Assembly (NCBI RefSeq): GCF_019175385.1
Contig: NC_083341.1
Span: 63,707,800-63,771,799, forward strand
Direction of reading: 5' to 3'
From: Lycium barbarum
Lineage: Eukaryota > Streptophyta > Magnoliopsida > Solanales > Solanaceae
Length of the DNA stretch: 64,000 nt
Position 1 is the first letter of the stretch, and the number at the start of each line of letters is the position of its first letter. Both the position numbers and the translations under genes were made by a program. This document shows positions 11,970 to 25,400 of the stretch, in pieces. Under the pieces are notes generated by a model that saw nothing but the letters and a program-made list of their open reading frames with translations, did no database searches and was not told where the DNA came from.

Positions 11970-11977
11970 TATAAATA
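11970..11977 (+). promoter_or_regulatory. TATA box of the Ogre1 5' LTR
   Basis: TATAAATA in the context GGATCTATAAATATGAAC, kept in the 3' LTR near 41777. Transcription would start about 30 bases downstream. This is inferred from the motif alone. Confidence 0.55.
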
Positions 11978-14900
11978 TGAACATTTGGAGCCTTAAAGGG
12001 AGAGTTTTTTTTAGCCGCCTCTATTCCCCTTGAAAGTATTAATCTTCTTCAGTCCCAATACCTCTTGGTATTCACTCGCAGTACTAAGTCATTTTATTCT
12101 CTTTTTGCCTCTGCCACCACTTCGAATCTGAGCGTATTCAAGCTCGGAGTTGTTAGTGTTCGAACGTACATCTAAGACCCCCGCACCCTAGTTCGCTGCA
12201 CCCCAAAAAGGTCAGTAATTCACCTTTCTTTTTTACTTTGCATTTCTGTTCTGTCTCTTTAGTTATTTGTAGTCGATTATGTGTTAGGTTAGCATGTTTT
12301 ATGTGTTGTTTAGTTTAGTTACTATATGGCATGATTTAGATGTTATTAGTCTTAAATTTTATTAAGTACATGATTGGTTCTATTTCTACCAATTGCGTTC
12401 TCGGGCATTTGCCATATTCCTATTACGATCCTGTTAGCATATTGGTTTACTTGTGTAAGTGATTAATTTGATCATATTGTGCTAGCTTAAATATCTTGTT
12501 TATGCAGAATCGGTGAAAATGCTTATGTAGTATGTTTGATGGTTTACCTGATCCCTATGTGACTTGTAAATAGCTGTTTGGTATTTGGAAGCATAAAGTC
12601 ATCTTTAAGCATGTATATGTCTGGTTGCTAGTTAATATAGAGCTGTTATTTCAAATGATGTTTGGCTTTAGGAAGTTTAAATTTTGTTGTATGTTAAACC
12701 CTGATGATAAGTTACGTACCAGTTTGTATAAGGCTGCTTGGATCTAAAACTACGTTCATAGAGACCAAAAGACATGTAACTTGAGTTATTAAACTGACCA
12801 AGACCTTTGTAAACTCCTTTCATGTGGTTTTAAGTTCCAGCATTCTGTATGTTTGTGTGTGTATAACATACTGTGTGTTTATATGTGTATCAGTCTAGTC
12901 TTATTTAGTTGAGGTTTTAGGCTAATATGCTAATCAAACTATATATGATCTACTTAGTTCTAAGTATGGATTTCTGTTCAGTCTTGCTTATGTTTAGTTT
13001 ATCACATCTGTTTATGCTTAGTTTAGTTAATGGTTTGATCAGGTGATTCACCTGTAGGATAGCCGACTCTAATAGTGTTATGACTAACTCTGTGTTGATC
13101 TTAATTCCTTGATAAACGATTTAACTTGAATATGATGCTTAACTCAACTTTGAGTCCGGTTCATGTGAAAAGATGAAAGGGTAAGCAAATGGGTTCCCTG
13201 AACTTGTAGTCAAGATTTTGTGTGCGGTCACCCTTGTCTATCTTATTGTTAAAATGCGCTCAAGCAATTTGATAATGAGTTTAAACTGGTATTTTGATGT
13301 CCCTGGATTAAGCTAAGACACTGTTAGTTCCTCTCGCACGACCTTATAATTTAAATTCCGTGACAAGTTGTTTGAATCTATGAAAACTAGAATGCTATGA
13401 TCTCAAACTCATTATTCTCCTCACTGCTAGGATGTCATAAATTGAGCTATAATATGTTAAACTTGTTGTGGCAGTCTCACTGATTGGCTAATGAAAGTGT
13501 CTTAAATGCTTAAAAGATGATTTGTATACATTTAACATTGCTATTATTCCTTAATATGAACTCACATACTCTGTGTGAAGTATGAACATCTAGTAGGAAT
13601 CTTATTAAGCTTCCTCATAACCTGGTTATAGTGTGTAATGACATGCCTTGACGCCTCTTGAAAAGAATGGCTTTACTGCCCTATTCTATTTTCAAAAGGT
13701 GTATTTCATTGTTTAGTGCACCTCACATTTGCTGATGCAAGAAATGGCACACATAAATCTGAGTCAGTGCATGAAGGAAAGTATGGCCTGAATTTGTGGA
13801 ACTTGTATTCTAATTGATCTTAACCCTTGTGTGTATTGTTTGGAATGGGATAAGATGTTAAATCTTGTGCTTGATGGTGACGCTTATTTGCTTTTCTATT
13901 TTGCTATATATAAGAGTTTCTTATACTAATCCTTCCTTTCATCTCCTTATTTTGCATGTCACGGAGTCGCAAAGAGTCTCGAATGAGACTCACATCACCG
14001 ATAGTCAAAATCAGCATACATCTATGTCGTCCCCTCGATGTACCTCCAAGCAGAACAGAAAAGGAAATTAAAAGAGGGACGATGAAGCTCCCGTTCCTTA
14101 TTATTCATTTCCTCGTTCTCCCCCATCCGAACAAAAAAAAAAGAAATTAGAGCGAGGGGTTGCTTTTATGTTCCTTGATTCCGTTATGATATGGTTGTTT
14201 TGGTTTTAATTTGTTGAATTGTTACTTTGCTTTTCATGATAGAAGGATAGGATCGGTACTAGTTTTAACTTAGAAAGGGTAGTTGATATAAGGGAAACCG
14301 ATAGTATCTTTTTTAAAATCCCTTTATAATACCTATAATGTTTTTAATGTTATGAGAATTTAGGTATATATTTGATTTCACTGGTAGTATTTTGCATAGA
14401 AGGAGAAGATGTGATTTAATTTTAAGTATATTGCAAACTGATTTTTCGAACCTGGGTAACTTCTTTTGAGATATTACAAGTTGATTTTCCACATGAACAC
14501 AGTTTTGAAATGCTAATCGATACATGTATCTGTTGAACTCTTCTTTCCTTTTAACAAACAATTAACAAGTTTAATACAAGGTAATTTAGGATTTTAGAGA
14601 GAAGAAAGCTAAATTAAAAAAAGTACTTTTGGGGGCATCGCTGGATCTTTTTTTACCAGAGCTTATATTTTTTTTCTCCAATGTTGATAGTTTTTTTTTT
14701 TAGTAGATTTCAGATCTTATAACTTTATTTTTAAAAATCAATCACTTTGAGTTCGAATCTTTAACTCCTTGTAAACGAGATTTTTTTTTAAATGAGGTGA
14801 AAACATTGTTTTGTCAAAGAACTGATTTGGGTATGTCATTGGCTAAAAATTAGTTATAGTCTTTCCTTTGAATTTTGAAGCAACTGAGTATCAAGTCCAT

Positions 14901-15242
14901 TACGCCATCACATGCAAATTTTCATATTAACTACTGGAATACCTAGTTAAACTATTTTGTCACATTCTCTTATATTAACCTAAGTTTGATTGGTAACCGT
15001 AATTAATTGATTCTAATGGATGTCTAAGACCTTCCCATTAGGATATTTAGAACCCTTACCTAGAATTTATTAGGTTAGTAAGACCTTCAAAATTAGAGTT
15101 TATTTTAGGCATTTACTTAGGTAAAATAGGTGTCCTAATTCACCGTTAAAATAATTAGGTGGCGACTCCTTAAGATAAACAATTAGGAATCACCAATATG
15201 TTGTACTCCGCTTTGACCCGATTAAAATGGTGTATAACAGCT

Positions 15243-15260
15243 TGGCGACTCCTCTGGGGA
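15243..15260 (+). other. Ogre1 primer-binding site (tRNA-Arg-like)
   Basis: TGGCGACTCCTCTGGGGA follows the LTR end after three bases. It differs in one base from the TGGCGACTCCGCTGGGGA sequence I know from Ogre elements, which is complementary to a tRNA-Arg 3' end. Confidence 0.8.
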
Positions 15261-15862
15261 CTCTAGGTTCTTAACCATTACAAACTTAGGTTAATTAAGT
15301 TATTGTTCTTTAGTTATTCTTCTTATGTGATTTTTGTGATAATTTTTGTTATTTACTTTAACTGTTTCTTTTATGTGAATTCTTGTAATTATGTGTTGCC
15401 GCTTTCTTTAAAACTGTCATTCCGCTCGTATTTCCTCCGATTACGAAAAATTCACACTATCACACGTGCACGCGAGGTGTATTTTGTGCACCCACAAATT
15501 TCTTTCAAAAAATCCAAATTTAGGAGAGTTGGCATATGCGCGGGGTGTCCGAATTTCCGGTGACCGCGTAGCCTTCTCACTCGAGTAGTCCGCTTGGGAA
15601 CCTTGTGTTTAGTAAGCCAAATCTTAGAAGGCTTAGGATAGAGCTATACCACCAATTCTATTTAAGTCATGCATGCATAAACCTTAGGTGGGTCGGTCCT
15701 TGGTATCGACTCCACAATTAGGAAACCTACCAAATTTTTGACGGGTTTCATAACCCAACGACCAACAAGCATATTATGTGTAACGTGATAATGATAGAAG
15801 GATCCAAGCCTAACCTTGACATGTCGAGTTTGGAAAATCATTTCTTTTTTCTTTTTTGTAGG
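15261..15862 (+). other. Ogre1 leader between primer site and ORF1
   Basis: Non-coding leader with no open frame that resembles a known protein. It ends in a pyrimidine run followed by TAG (15844-15861), exactly before the ORF1 start codon. This has the look of a splice acceptor. Confidence 0.6.
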
Positions 15863-17245
15863 ATGGATTTCGTCGCTCAGATCCACAAAATTAAGATGGT
15901 CAATGGTGTCCCGAGCAAGCTGAGGATATGGTGGGAAGATTTTGACTTGGGTAGTAGACTGGTTGTAACGAGGATGTTGAAGTTCTTCCCTTCACTATTC
16001 CAGATCACTCCCGACAAACATGTAGTTAGAGCCTTACTTCTATTTTGGGATCCAAATCGAGTTGTCTTCAAATTTAAAGACTTTGAACTCACACCCACAT
16101 TGGAAGAAATAAGTTATTTCACAAATTTAAAATACCAAGGGAGGGGTCAGATTATCCCGCACAGTCAATCAAGAAAGAAATTTCTCTGCTACTTGGGATT
16201 GAAGAACACTACGGAACTCCGATGCTTCGAGAATAACTGGGTCTTTTTGGATTATTTGTACGAGAGGTACGGTCATCAGGATGGTTACAAGCTGTTCAAG
16301 AAGGAATTCTCATGCACTCCCGCCCATTGGCAAGCTAGACGTCCCATTGTATTTGTTGTTGCCTTACTTGGGACTTTGGTATTCCTGCGTGAATACGGCA
16401 GGATAAGTACTTGCATATGTTCCATGGCTCGAGCACTTTTTGAAGGAGTTGATGGCGCGCAACTCACTTTGGTTCCCATGATTTTGGCAGAAATACTCCG
16501 AGCTTTGGGAAAGTGTAAACGAGGTGAAACAAATTTCTTTGAGGGTTGCAATCTTCTCCTCCAAATGTGGGCAATGGAGCATTTTTACCAACGTCTGAAT
16601 ATGGCAGACATATGCTTCAGTGAATCAAATAAAATTGGTAGTATTTATGAAAGAACGAAACCGTTTGTATCTCCAATTGGCACTAATGATTGGTATGAGT
16701 TCTTGGCTTCCCGAACTGGTGACCAAATCCAATGGAAGTACCCTTTGCTATCACGTACCACGGCCTACATAAGAGGTAGGAGGCTTTACTATATTGAGCT
16801 TATTGGGTTGAAAGGACTCCAGCCATACGCTCCGGTACGCGTACTTCGACAGTTTAGTATAGATCAAGTAATCTCTCTCCAAGCTAATATGAGTGGTTCT
16901 GAAATCCTTTTTGGGCTAGACTTCAAAGTTCCTAGAGCTAGCTAAATTCTCGATGAATGGGTTAATATTGATCCGATAAGTATTGGGGCTGGACCGGCAG
17001 GAGGTTTCCCAGAATATCATGCGTGGCTGCAAGAAGACTATGGTAACATAGATCCCAGCCCAGCAGGTGAATCGGGCTTCGAGGATATTGGGAAGACAAT
17101 TTGGATAAGACATTCTCGCTTAGGAACCATGGTTGTCACTCCCGAGATGTGGGCTCAAATGGCGAATATAATGCAGTATTTGGGAAATGCGAGAGCAGGG
17201 CCTAGCAATGATGGAGCATCATCTTCATTTCCGCCACCAGCGTGA
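15863..17245 (+). pseudogene. Ogre ORF1, plant-mobile-domain-like protein (one internal stop)
   Basis: The frame from ATG 15863 (MDFVAQIHKIKMVNG) runs to a TAA at 16943-16945, about 360 residues. The same frame then stays open to a TGA at 17243-17245, so the TAA looks like a single nonsense change in a protein of about 460 residues. Ogre elements carry this extra ORF upstream of gag; its function is unknown. The stretches RIWWEDF, FFPSLFQITPDKHVVRALL, FKDFELTPTLEEISYF and ARRPIVFVVALLGTLVF look like the plant mobile domain (aminotransferase-like) fold shared with host MAIN-type proteins. An in-frame ATG exists at 15776, but 15863 fits the splice-like sequence before it and the start of similarity. 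Confidence 0.8.
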
Positions 17246-17700
17246 TCAAGTGCAAAGGATCTAGGCCAAGTCTTAGGATTGTTTTACATTATGTCATCTT
17301 TTATGTATTTTGGTTTATTGTCTCATCAATGTATTCGCTTTAGTTATTTCAATGAAAACTTGGCCTTTTATTTCCAAACTCAAGTGTCTCAATTAAATGG
17401 CTTGGATCAGTCTATCATAATCTCGAATATTTGGCGTTAGGACTACTCGCGCTATGATTGCTAGATTTCTCTTTTACTATGTGATTTGTTTGCTATGTAA
17501 TATATGTTTCTTTCAACGTTATTTGTCAAATGTGCATATTATTTTATTTTAGCAATCATTCACACTATACTAACGTAGTTTTCTTCATTTTTGAAGGTTT
17601 TCTTTTGTTTTGATTATTTCCCCAAAGGTTGATTCGTGTTGACTGCGAACTGGTGGATCACCCATACTTCACAAGATCAAAAGCATGAGCATCCAACAAT
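17246..17700 (+). other. Spacer between ORF1 and gag of Ogre1
   Basis: AT-rich, T-rich spacer with no coding signal. It separates the two Ogre open reading frames. Confidence 0.6.
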
Positions 17701-19408
17701 ATGAATGATTCAGGTGCATATGAACAGACTGGCTTGGGACTTATCACCGTTCCGAGAGACGAACCTGAGGCTTCGGAAGGAAGGAATGATGAACTATCGC
17801 CCAATTGATGCAGCAAATGGCCAACATGCAAAGTGAAATTGAGCGACTGCGAAATCTTACCAACCTATCCATTACCCTCAACACTTCTCATCATGAATAG
17901 AGAACAAGTGCGACAATCCCACCATCCTTTTCGCCTGTTGACTCGCCCGCTCCTCAGCCTTTTCCCTCAAACCCTCTGCTTCACACAATCAATCCAAGCA
18001 CTACTAATTCGCTCCCCATCCCACAACAAACTAACCTGTAACAAACCATCTCACAATAATCTAATCCACAACAAGCCATCCCACCACCGATTAACTCACA
18101 ACAAGCCATCCCGCAACAAACTAACCTACAACAAACTATCCCGCAACAAAATGACCCGCAACAAGCCAACCCACAACAAGTTAACTTTCAACAAGAAAAT
18201 CCGCTACCTTTCACCACTCCATATATTCCTCAGCCTTCAGTCATCCAAACTACCCCACTTACCCAAAGCTACCAAGCAACCCAACACATACTGTTGGCAC
18301 ACACCGCTAATCATAACACGCAGTATGTGCCACCGGTATATGTAGCGGAAGCTCAACCTTTCACTACCCAATTACAGGCCGTGCAGCATCCAGAGGTTGA
18401 TCCTTATGAGGAGATGGAAAGGGAAGCTAGGGCGAAAGCAAATGAGGACGTTGCAAAGGAGATTCGTAATCTGAAGGAAGCATTTAGAAGCATCCAAACC
18501 CACAAGGGATGTGAAGGAATGGAATACGAGGATCTGTGTATTCATCCCGATATTTTGTTGCCTGCTGGATATAAGGTGCCAAAATTTGATATGTTTGATG
18601 GAAAAGGAAATCCTCGGGCTCACTTGAGGTCGTACTGTGATAAGCTTGTGGGAGTAGGGAAAGATCAAGCCATTAGGATAAAACTGTTTATAAGGAGCTT
18701 GACAGGAGAAGCACTTGATTGGTACACATGCCAAGGTCCGCAGAAATGGCATAGTTGGGGAGAGATGGTGCAAGAGTTCATGGATAGGTTCAGGTTTATC
18801 ACCGAGACTGTCCCAGACAGATTTATTTGATGAAGTTGGAAAGGAAGTCAATAGAAACTTTCAGAGAATATGCTATGCGTTGGAGAGTAGAAGTCGCGAA
18901 AGTCCAGCCCCCAATGGAGGAAAGTGAGATGACGCCGCTCTTTGTACAATCTCTAAATGATGCAACATACTATGAAAGACTGATAAGTGTCATCGGGAAA
19001 AAGTTTTCTGAAGTTATTAGGATGGGAGATTTCATAGAAGAAGGTATCAAGATAGGAAGAGTCACAAATTTGGCAGCCTTGCAAGCAATAAGTAAGGCAA
19101 CTCAATTAGATTCAATTGGAGGAGCAGCTAAGAAGAAGAGCGACGGAGTGTCTGTGGTCATGACCATCCAGGAATGTAGACCAAACCAGATGTTAACGTA
19201 CCAATACCCTTCCTCTCAGCCTTCATATTACAGCCAATACGCCCAAGCCCCTCAGCCTTATTATCAACCTCCACCCACTCCCCATCCTGTTTACCACACC
19301 CAACTAGCATATTACCCACCTTGAGCACCTGCCTATCAAAGCTCATCACAATACCAGCCAACCTACTCGTCTCAACCCCAATACCAACCACAAAACCATC
19401 CACAAAAT
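17701..19408 (+). pseudogene. Ogre1 gag, first part (broken, then split by an insertion)
   Basis: A likely start is ATG 17701 (MNDSGAYEQTGLGLITVPRD). Frame changes occur near 17805 and 18820, with stops near 17897, 18044 and 18058 and a TGA at 19322. Residues 18000-18190 form a Gln/Pro-rich repeat (IPQQTNLQQTIPQQ type). The capsid-like core follows: VPKFDMFDGKGNPRAHLRSY (about 18576-18635), IRSLTGEALDWYTCQG (about 18690-18740), ETFREYAMRWRVEVAKVQPP (about 18852-18911). Gag forms the virus-like particle. The frame is cut after CAAAAT at 19408 by the nested element and resumes in the same phase at 29804. Confidence 0.88.
19404..19408. other. Target-site duplication AAAAT, left copy
   Basis: AAAAT precedes the TGTTATATC start. 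The second copy is at 29799-29803. It shows a clean 5-bp insertion into the Ogre1 gag region. Confidence 0.93.
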
Positions 19409-22400
19409 TGTTATATCTCGCATTTTGCGCATTCGGAAAATTCAAGACAATTGCGGGAGGTTGGGTGCGAGCCTACATTTTAACCTTGATGAGCACACAA
19501 GTTGTGTATAAGATTTTTGGGTGCGGAAATATTGAGGAAGGCTAAGGGAAAAATTGGATTTTTGGAAAATGGTTTCATGAATTACAAAAATTAGCCACAA
19601 GCAATTGGGCTTGGAAAATCAAAAAAAAAAAAAAAAAAAAAAAGAGGCCCAAAAGGGGCCGGCCACTAAGGTCAATGGGTCAAGGCCCATGTAGGATTTA
19701 ACCCATGTGCTAAATAAATAAAAAGGGCCATGTATTTATCATGAAATACATAGAACTTTCAAGAAAACAAAAGAGAGAGCAAGAGAGATGAAGAATTCGG
19801 CCATGGAGGAAAAAATGGCCATCTTGAAATCTTGTCCCAAAAATTATTTTCTTGTGGTATTCCTACTAATTCAAGGGTCCTCTACAACATGGTGTAGTTG
19901 TTTCGGAAGATAGGTCGCTTGTTTCGTCAAAATCACAACTTTAGCTAAGTGGAGAAGTTGAGAAGAAAAGGTAAGATTTAATTCCTTTTTATTATGTTAT
20001 GAAGGCTTGTTTGTGTTGTAGTGTGTAGAAATGGGTAGAACTTATGGAAATATGGAAGTTTACATAGTGGGTGTGTATGTGGCCGTGTGTGTGTATTGTT
20101 GTATAGGTAAGATGAGTTGAATTTTATGTAGTATTCTAGTTGTGGTTATTATGGACTTCATATTGGAAATGAAAGTTGAATGGATTTGGTTGAAGTTGGA
20201 AATGTGGAGTAGGGCCGTGTGGTGTAGGGTGATGAGATGGAAATGAATTAATTTTGTTTAGTATGTTAGTTGTGTTGTTGTGACCCTTATAATGTAAATG
20301 AAGGTTGAATGGTTTAAGTTGGCATCGAAATTGATTGTCGGAAATTATGTCACTTTAGTATAATCTTATGATATTATGGAAATGAAGTTGTCAAGTGTGG
20401 ATTGTTGTTGTTGATTATGAATTTGAAAGTAGAAGATGTGTCGTAGTAGTTTTGTTGCATATGTAGAATTTCGGGTGGAATATGGAATTGGTGGAATTGT
20501 TTGAATATTGTATAGATTGCTTGGAATATTCTTGAATTATGTTTGAATAATCTTGAATTAGTGAATGAATATGTAAACGTTGATATTGGCTTGAACGTAC
20601 GTAATTGGATTGAAAGTTGATGTACTATGTAGAAAGGAAGATTACTTATGTTAGAATGCGTTTTGGAGTGGTTGTTGGTATGGTTGTTGGTATTGTGATT
20701 GATGTTTTGGCCGAGTTAGATTCTCGGGGATGTTGAATTTATAGGGGAGATGCTGCCCAAATTTCTGTAGACAAGTGTTACTTAAAGTTGAATGCTTAAA
20801 TGCCTATATGTTAATGTTTGGCACTTGTGACCAATTGTAGATTTTGGGAAGTTTGGACATTGAGTTTGCATAATCGTAAGGAGCGAATAAGGTATGTAAA
20901 GGCCTACCTTTTATTTCTTTGGCATGTCTTAGTCATAATAGGTTATGACACGAGCCTCGGGGAAGACTCCATTCCTAGAAATCGGAGCTTAGATTTGGCC
21001 CTTTTTCATTCAATGTGATTGAATTATGAACCTAAGTTTTGTTGAAAAATATGTTTAAACACTTCTATTTCTTGAAAAGTCTTGCGTCATAAAACGTCTT
21101 TATCCTTCACAAATAAAATCGGAATGCCTCGAAACTTTTTGGCAATTGACTCCATATAGCTTAAGGTTTGTAATTTATGTACGCCACCTCGGTTGACCCT
21201 AGGTGGGCCCACTATTTTCGAATCCTCTCCTATTGTGCTATTAACTTGCTTTCGAGCAAATCTAAAGGAAACGTTTCAGCTACTCTTCTAACTTCTAAAC
21301 GGCAATTGTTTTAAATATTCCATTGAGTCTCATAAACTATTTTGGAACGTAAAAACGATCCCAGAAAGATTATTTTGACATAATCCATTATGACATCCGA
21401 AAGACACGCATTATGATTATCGTCCGATTTCTTTATTATGATCTGTCGTTTGAGATGTCCTATCGAGTCTGTGTAAAATGTGTTATGTTTTATACTGCAT
21501 TTAGTTTCTCACTACTCCACTCGTGGATGCCTCAATGCTTCCTTCACTGAGCCCGGGCCAGGATATGTTATCAAGCGTATTCCACTGCATTGTTCGCCGT
21601 GCCTCGATGTGAGGGGGCAAGTATACATGTACATGGGTTGTGGAGTATGCTGTGCCATGTACATATATTCTGATATGATATGATATGATATGATATGGCC
21701 ATCTGATATAATATGATATGTTACGGAGCTATTCCCTACTCTGGAGTTATGCTGTGTTGTGGCGCCAGTGTCGGGGGGCGACCACGTTCTGGTCACCGAG
21801 TCCCCTAATGGGGGCCGGATATGGCATATGTTTTGACTTGCATTACTTATGCTTTATGAGTAAGCATTTCTATTATTTTGTTTTTTGATATTTTGGTTTT
21901 GCACCTATTTGTTTTCGTACCTACTGTCTCGGTTATGATTCTGTTTATTGTACTTCATGCTTTACATACTCAGTACATATTCCGTACTGACCCCTTTTCT
22001 TCGAGGGATGCGTTTCATGCTGCGCAGGTACGCCCAGGTGAGCAGATGTCATGTTAGAAGATGTTCCAGCGGAAGTTGGCAAACTCCAATTGTTCCTGGA
22101 GTGCTGCCGAGTCAGAGTAGATGTGCTATATGTTCTGGTTATTTGTTAGAGGCTTTGCAGACAGAGTCGTGGGTATAGAATGTCAGTTTTGTAATCGGCT
22201 CCACCAGCCGATATGTTGTTCTGTACTATGTAATAAATTTCATATGTTACTGTTTTGTTTGATTTGAAAACAACGAAGAAGCATATCTCTGAAAGCTTTT
22301 ACTGTATTTGTTATTTTCGTTTTGACTAAGAGTCCGATAGATTATGTTTGTAATAAGAGTCAGTGGGTTCGCTCGGCTTCGAATGTGGGGTCGGGTGCCC

Positions 22401-22430
22401 ATCACACCCTAGTAAGACTGGGGTGTGACA
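19409..22430 (+). mobile_element. 5' LTR of the nested Tekay-like element (3,022 bp)
   Basis: Begins TGTTATATCTCGC and ends GGGGTGTGACA. It holds an A-run at 19619-19643, a GATAT repeat at about 21670-21720 and the hairpin at 21971-21989. Short open frames here recur almost unchanged in the 3' LTR because the LTRs are copies, not because they code. Confidence 0.93.
21971..21989. other. Tekay LTR hairpin CAGTAC/GTACTG (nested element, 5' LTR)
   Basis: CAGTAC ATATTCC GTACTG with perfect 6-bp arms. About 30 bases on is TTTCATGCTGCGCAGGTAC, which also recurs in the related LTRs. Confidence 0.65.
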
Positions 22431-22433
22431 AAG

Positions 22434-22447
22434 TGGTATCAGAGCCT
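22434..22447 (+). other. Primer-binding site, initiator tRNA-Met
   Basis: TGGTATCAGAGCCT begins three bases after the 5' LTR. It is complementary to the 3' end of the plant initiator methionine tRNA, the usual primer of Tekay elements. Confidence 0.9.
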
Positions 22448-25400
22448 GGTTTGTCCTAGGGGTTGTCTGCAAAATCATGTCCGGTAGAGTCCTGTTTATG
22501 GTGTGAAGCGCGCCACATTTATAAATAGGAGGCTACGGGGCATCTAGGGATTGTTGACCTTCTTTCTGTCTTAGATCGTACGATAGAGCCAAGTCATAGG
22601 AGGATGAAATTCTATTATATGGGCCTTACATACGATGGAAGAAAGTAAGTGATGACATGGAAGGTTATGACATAAACCTTGGTATATTTGTTCCGCTACC
22701 TGAAATTGGAAGCTCTGGATGGTTAGAATGCGTCATATAACCGCATGTTCTGTGAGGTATTGTCGGTATTTGCTGTGTGTAGAGTTTAAATAGTAAGAAC
22801 GGTAAAAGAGATTCTGCGGAAATTGCTAATTAGGATATTTAGTTAGATACGTCTAACAGGGGGAAAACGATTGTGAGGAAGATGATTAGTGGCCTGAAAG
22901 ATCAAAACGGATGACATTCGACGCTTAGTAGAGGCAAAGTCGGTTAGAGGATTCAAGGAAAGCCGATAATCTCGCTTTTGCGGTAAATTAGCATGTACGG
23001 ATGGCAAAAGGAAATCTGGACATACGGATACCTGAGTACTTATAGGAAATGGCGACGAAGGTATGTCCGCCACCATTAGTAACCTGGAAGCCCAGGACAG
23101 GCAATAATTATACATATAAGTGAGAAGGGTAAAATGTTAATTATAGAAAGAAGGACGGGTTACGAAAAAGTCTCGAAAACTGTAAGACTTTGACTGGCCT
23201 CAAATTACGTAATAAAGGCCATATAATAAAGCGAATGCGATTATATCAGCATTAAGGCATTGAATTCCATCGAAATTTCGAGGTTAAGCGTGCTAGGGTG
23301 GGAGGATGGGCGACCCCCCTGGGAAGAATGCAAGAATTTGATATATTTAGACATAAGAGACAAATGAAAAGCTAGAATAGTCTGAGTGAAATTAGAGTAT
23401 ACGGGATGGTTGGAAACCATGAAAGGCCACCCAGCACACAACAGGCTAGACTAGAAGAAAGATAGAAAGTACGCCACAGCTCTGGAATTAAGATAGGCTT
23501 GAATAGCGTTTGGAGGTATTTTGTGGGCTAGTTGGTAATAATTATATATGTATGTATGAATGCGTACGACATCCCATATGTGATCGTATCGGCGGACATG
23601 TGAGTCCCAGCAACCGGCACTACGGTGTGGAAGGCATTAATTGAGTAAGGGCACCGGAGCTTCAATGATAACAGAAATAAATGGTGCAAGTGCAATAAGG
23701 CAAGCTGTTATTATTTTCATTATAGGCTAAGACTGGAAAGGTTAAAATACAACGATATTGAAAAAGAAAGAGAGTGCGTAAATGGAAGACAAAGAGACCA
23801 AAATGTCGAAAGAAAGGTAAGAAATCCCGGGAAAGGAGTACCAAAGGGAGCACTCAAAATGGGCTAAAATATGTTCTAGCCATATTATGGTGTAGAAGGA
23901 GGCCCAAATTGACGGGCAATAACGCCTGGAAACCGAGTGCGACTATGATGAAAGAGTGCAAAGCACACAAGTAAGTAATTGTGACCTAGATAGTTCGTTC
24001 AGAACTCAAGAATAAATCTGAAGGTAAATCATGCGAATCAAGTACTAGGTTGCCCTGCGATGCTTGCCAGGCTCCAGTCCTTTCTGATGGTGATTGAAGA
24101 ATGTCTCCTAATAACAGCTTACTAAATTGTGGTCGACCAATTGGAAATGGAATTCATGGAAAAAAAAATAATAGACATAAACGGGAAGAGTGAGAGAACG
24201 TGGGGCATAAAGGAATACCGCATACTACGTGTATATGACCTCACCGCGGAAGTAACAAAGTCTTTAAGAGACAAGGATTGGGAATCTGCGAAACAACTGA
24301 TATGTTGCGAATTTATTAGAAAGAATAGACAATATCCATTGGGAAGATGATGATGTTATAAGAAAGCTTGGAATATCTACTGTCAAAATATGAATGCTAC
24401 CGAATGGAGAATTTGAAACGATTATTGGCACTAGCTAATTATTAACAGAATTTAATGGAATGTGACCTGAATATGTTGTTGCCACAATGACATTACTCGA
24501 GTAGTAACCGTTAGACTAGATTTCATACGAGATATTGAGAGTTCCTATCGCCTCGTGGTTGTGTTAGGATTTTATGCAGGAAGACGTGGGTACGGTATGG
24601 TATGCCAAATATACTGGGAAAGAATCATGTGAGTTCAAAAATTTTAGATGAAGATGTAGAATTGAATATAGGGAGAGAGAATGCTATGGAAACACCCCAA
24701 AAGGGGGGAAGCGGAGAAGAGAACCGCAAGGGTAAGATGGAATTAACTGATATTATGGCATATTAGTGTGAACGCTTGAATTTTTCGCGGAATCCCTCCT
24801 ATCGGGCAAACTAGCGTCGTACCTAAGTACGTAGTAAAATGTTTTGAAGAATAATAAAGAAAGAAAGAAAATGGCCACGAGCTAAATTCCTAAAGAATAA
24901 TGGAGAGAATTATAAGACTCAAAGGATGTTTCGGATAGCAACGATTATTGTAACAGAAATATCAGCGCTTGGTAGTTTGGAAATTTTTTTGAAAGGGAGA
25001 AAGGACGTGATGCCTATGAATGAAATAAAAGGGTTCGTTGGATACTAGAAAATAGTTCGTGGACCATTAATTATATGAAATATGAGAAGATACGTCATGA
25101 AATTATATGAATTATCGGCGTGAAGTGGTGTTCGATCATATTTGTAAGGAATCCACACTGGAGGGCCAACAAGGAATAATAATGGACGGAACGGTATGTG
25201 TAAAATAGAATAAACCAGGAGATGGAAAAATATGTCTGAGATCGAATACCTTCTATACGAATATGCAAGAATGGTTATGCAACTTATGAATATTTGTAAG
25301 TTAAGCAAGCCAAGTGAGTTAACACTTGATGAGAGGAGTAAGGGTCCAATAACAATAATGTAGCTATGATATTTTGGACACGATATAGAAAAATGCAGAG

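Larger units (their letters stand above)
10846..15239 (+). mobile_element. Ogre1 5' LTR (4,394 bp)
   Basis: Starts TGTTGACACCCAATTTTGTC and ends GGTGTATAACA, just before the primer site. The 3' LTR beginning at 37521 repeats it. In about 600 bp compared by eye (12001-12600 against 41800-42400) I count roughly 19 substitutions, near 3 percent. It holds an ATT/ACT microsatellite, a TATA box and a consensus-like splice donor. Short open frames in it are fortuitous. Confidence 0.93.

Noticed and set aside
15776..16945. A 389-residue frame as a host gene
   Set aside because: Its place after an Ogre primer site and before gag, and the in-phase continuation past the stop, make it Ogre ORF1.
20818..22178. 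Small conserved frames repeated at 28186-29546 as duplicated genes
   Set aside because: They are the two LTRs of one element; identity comes from LTR copying, and nothing else supports coding.
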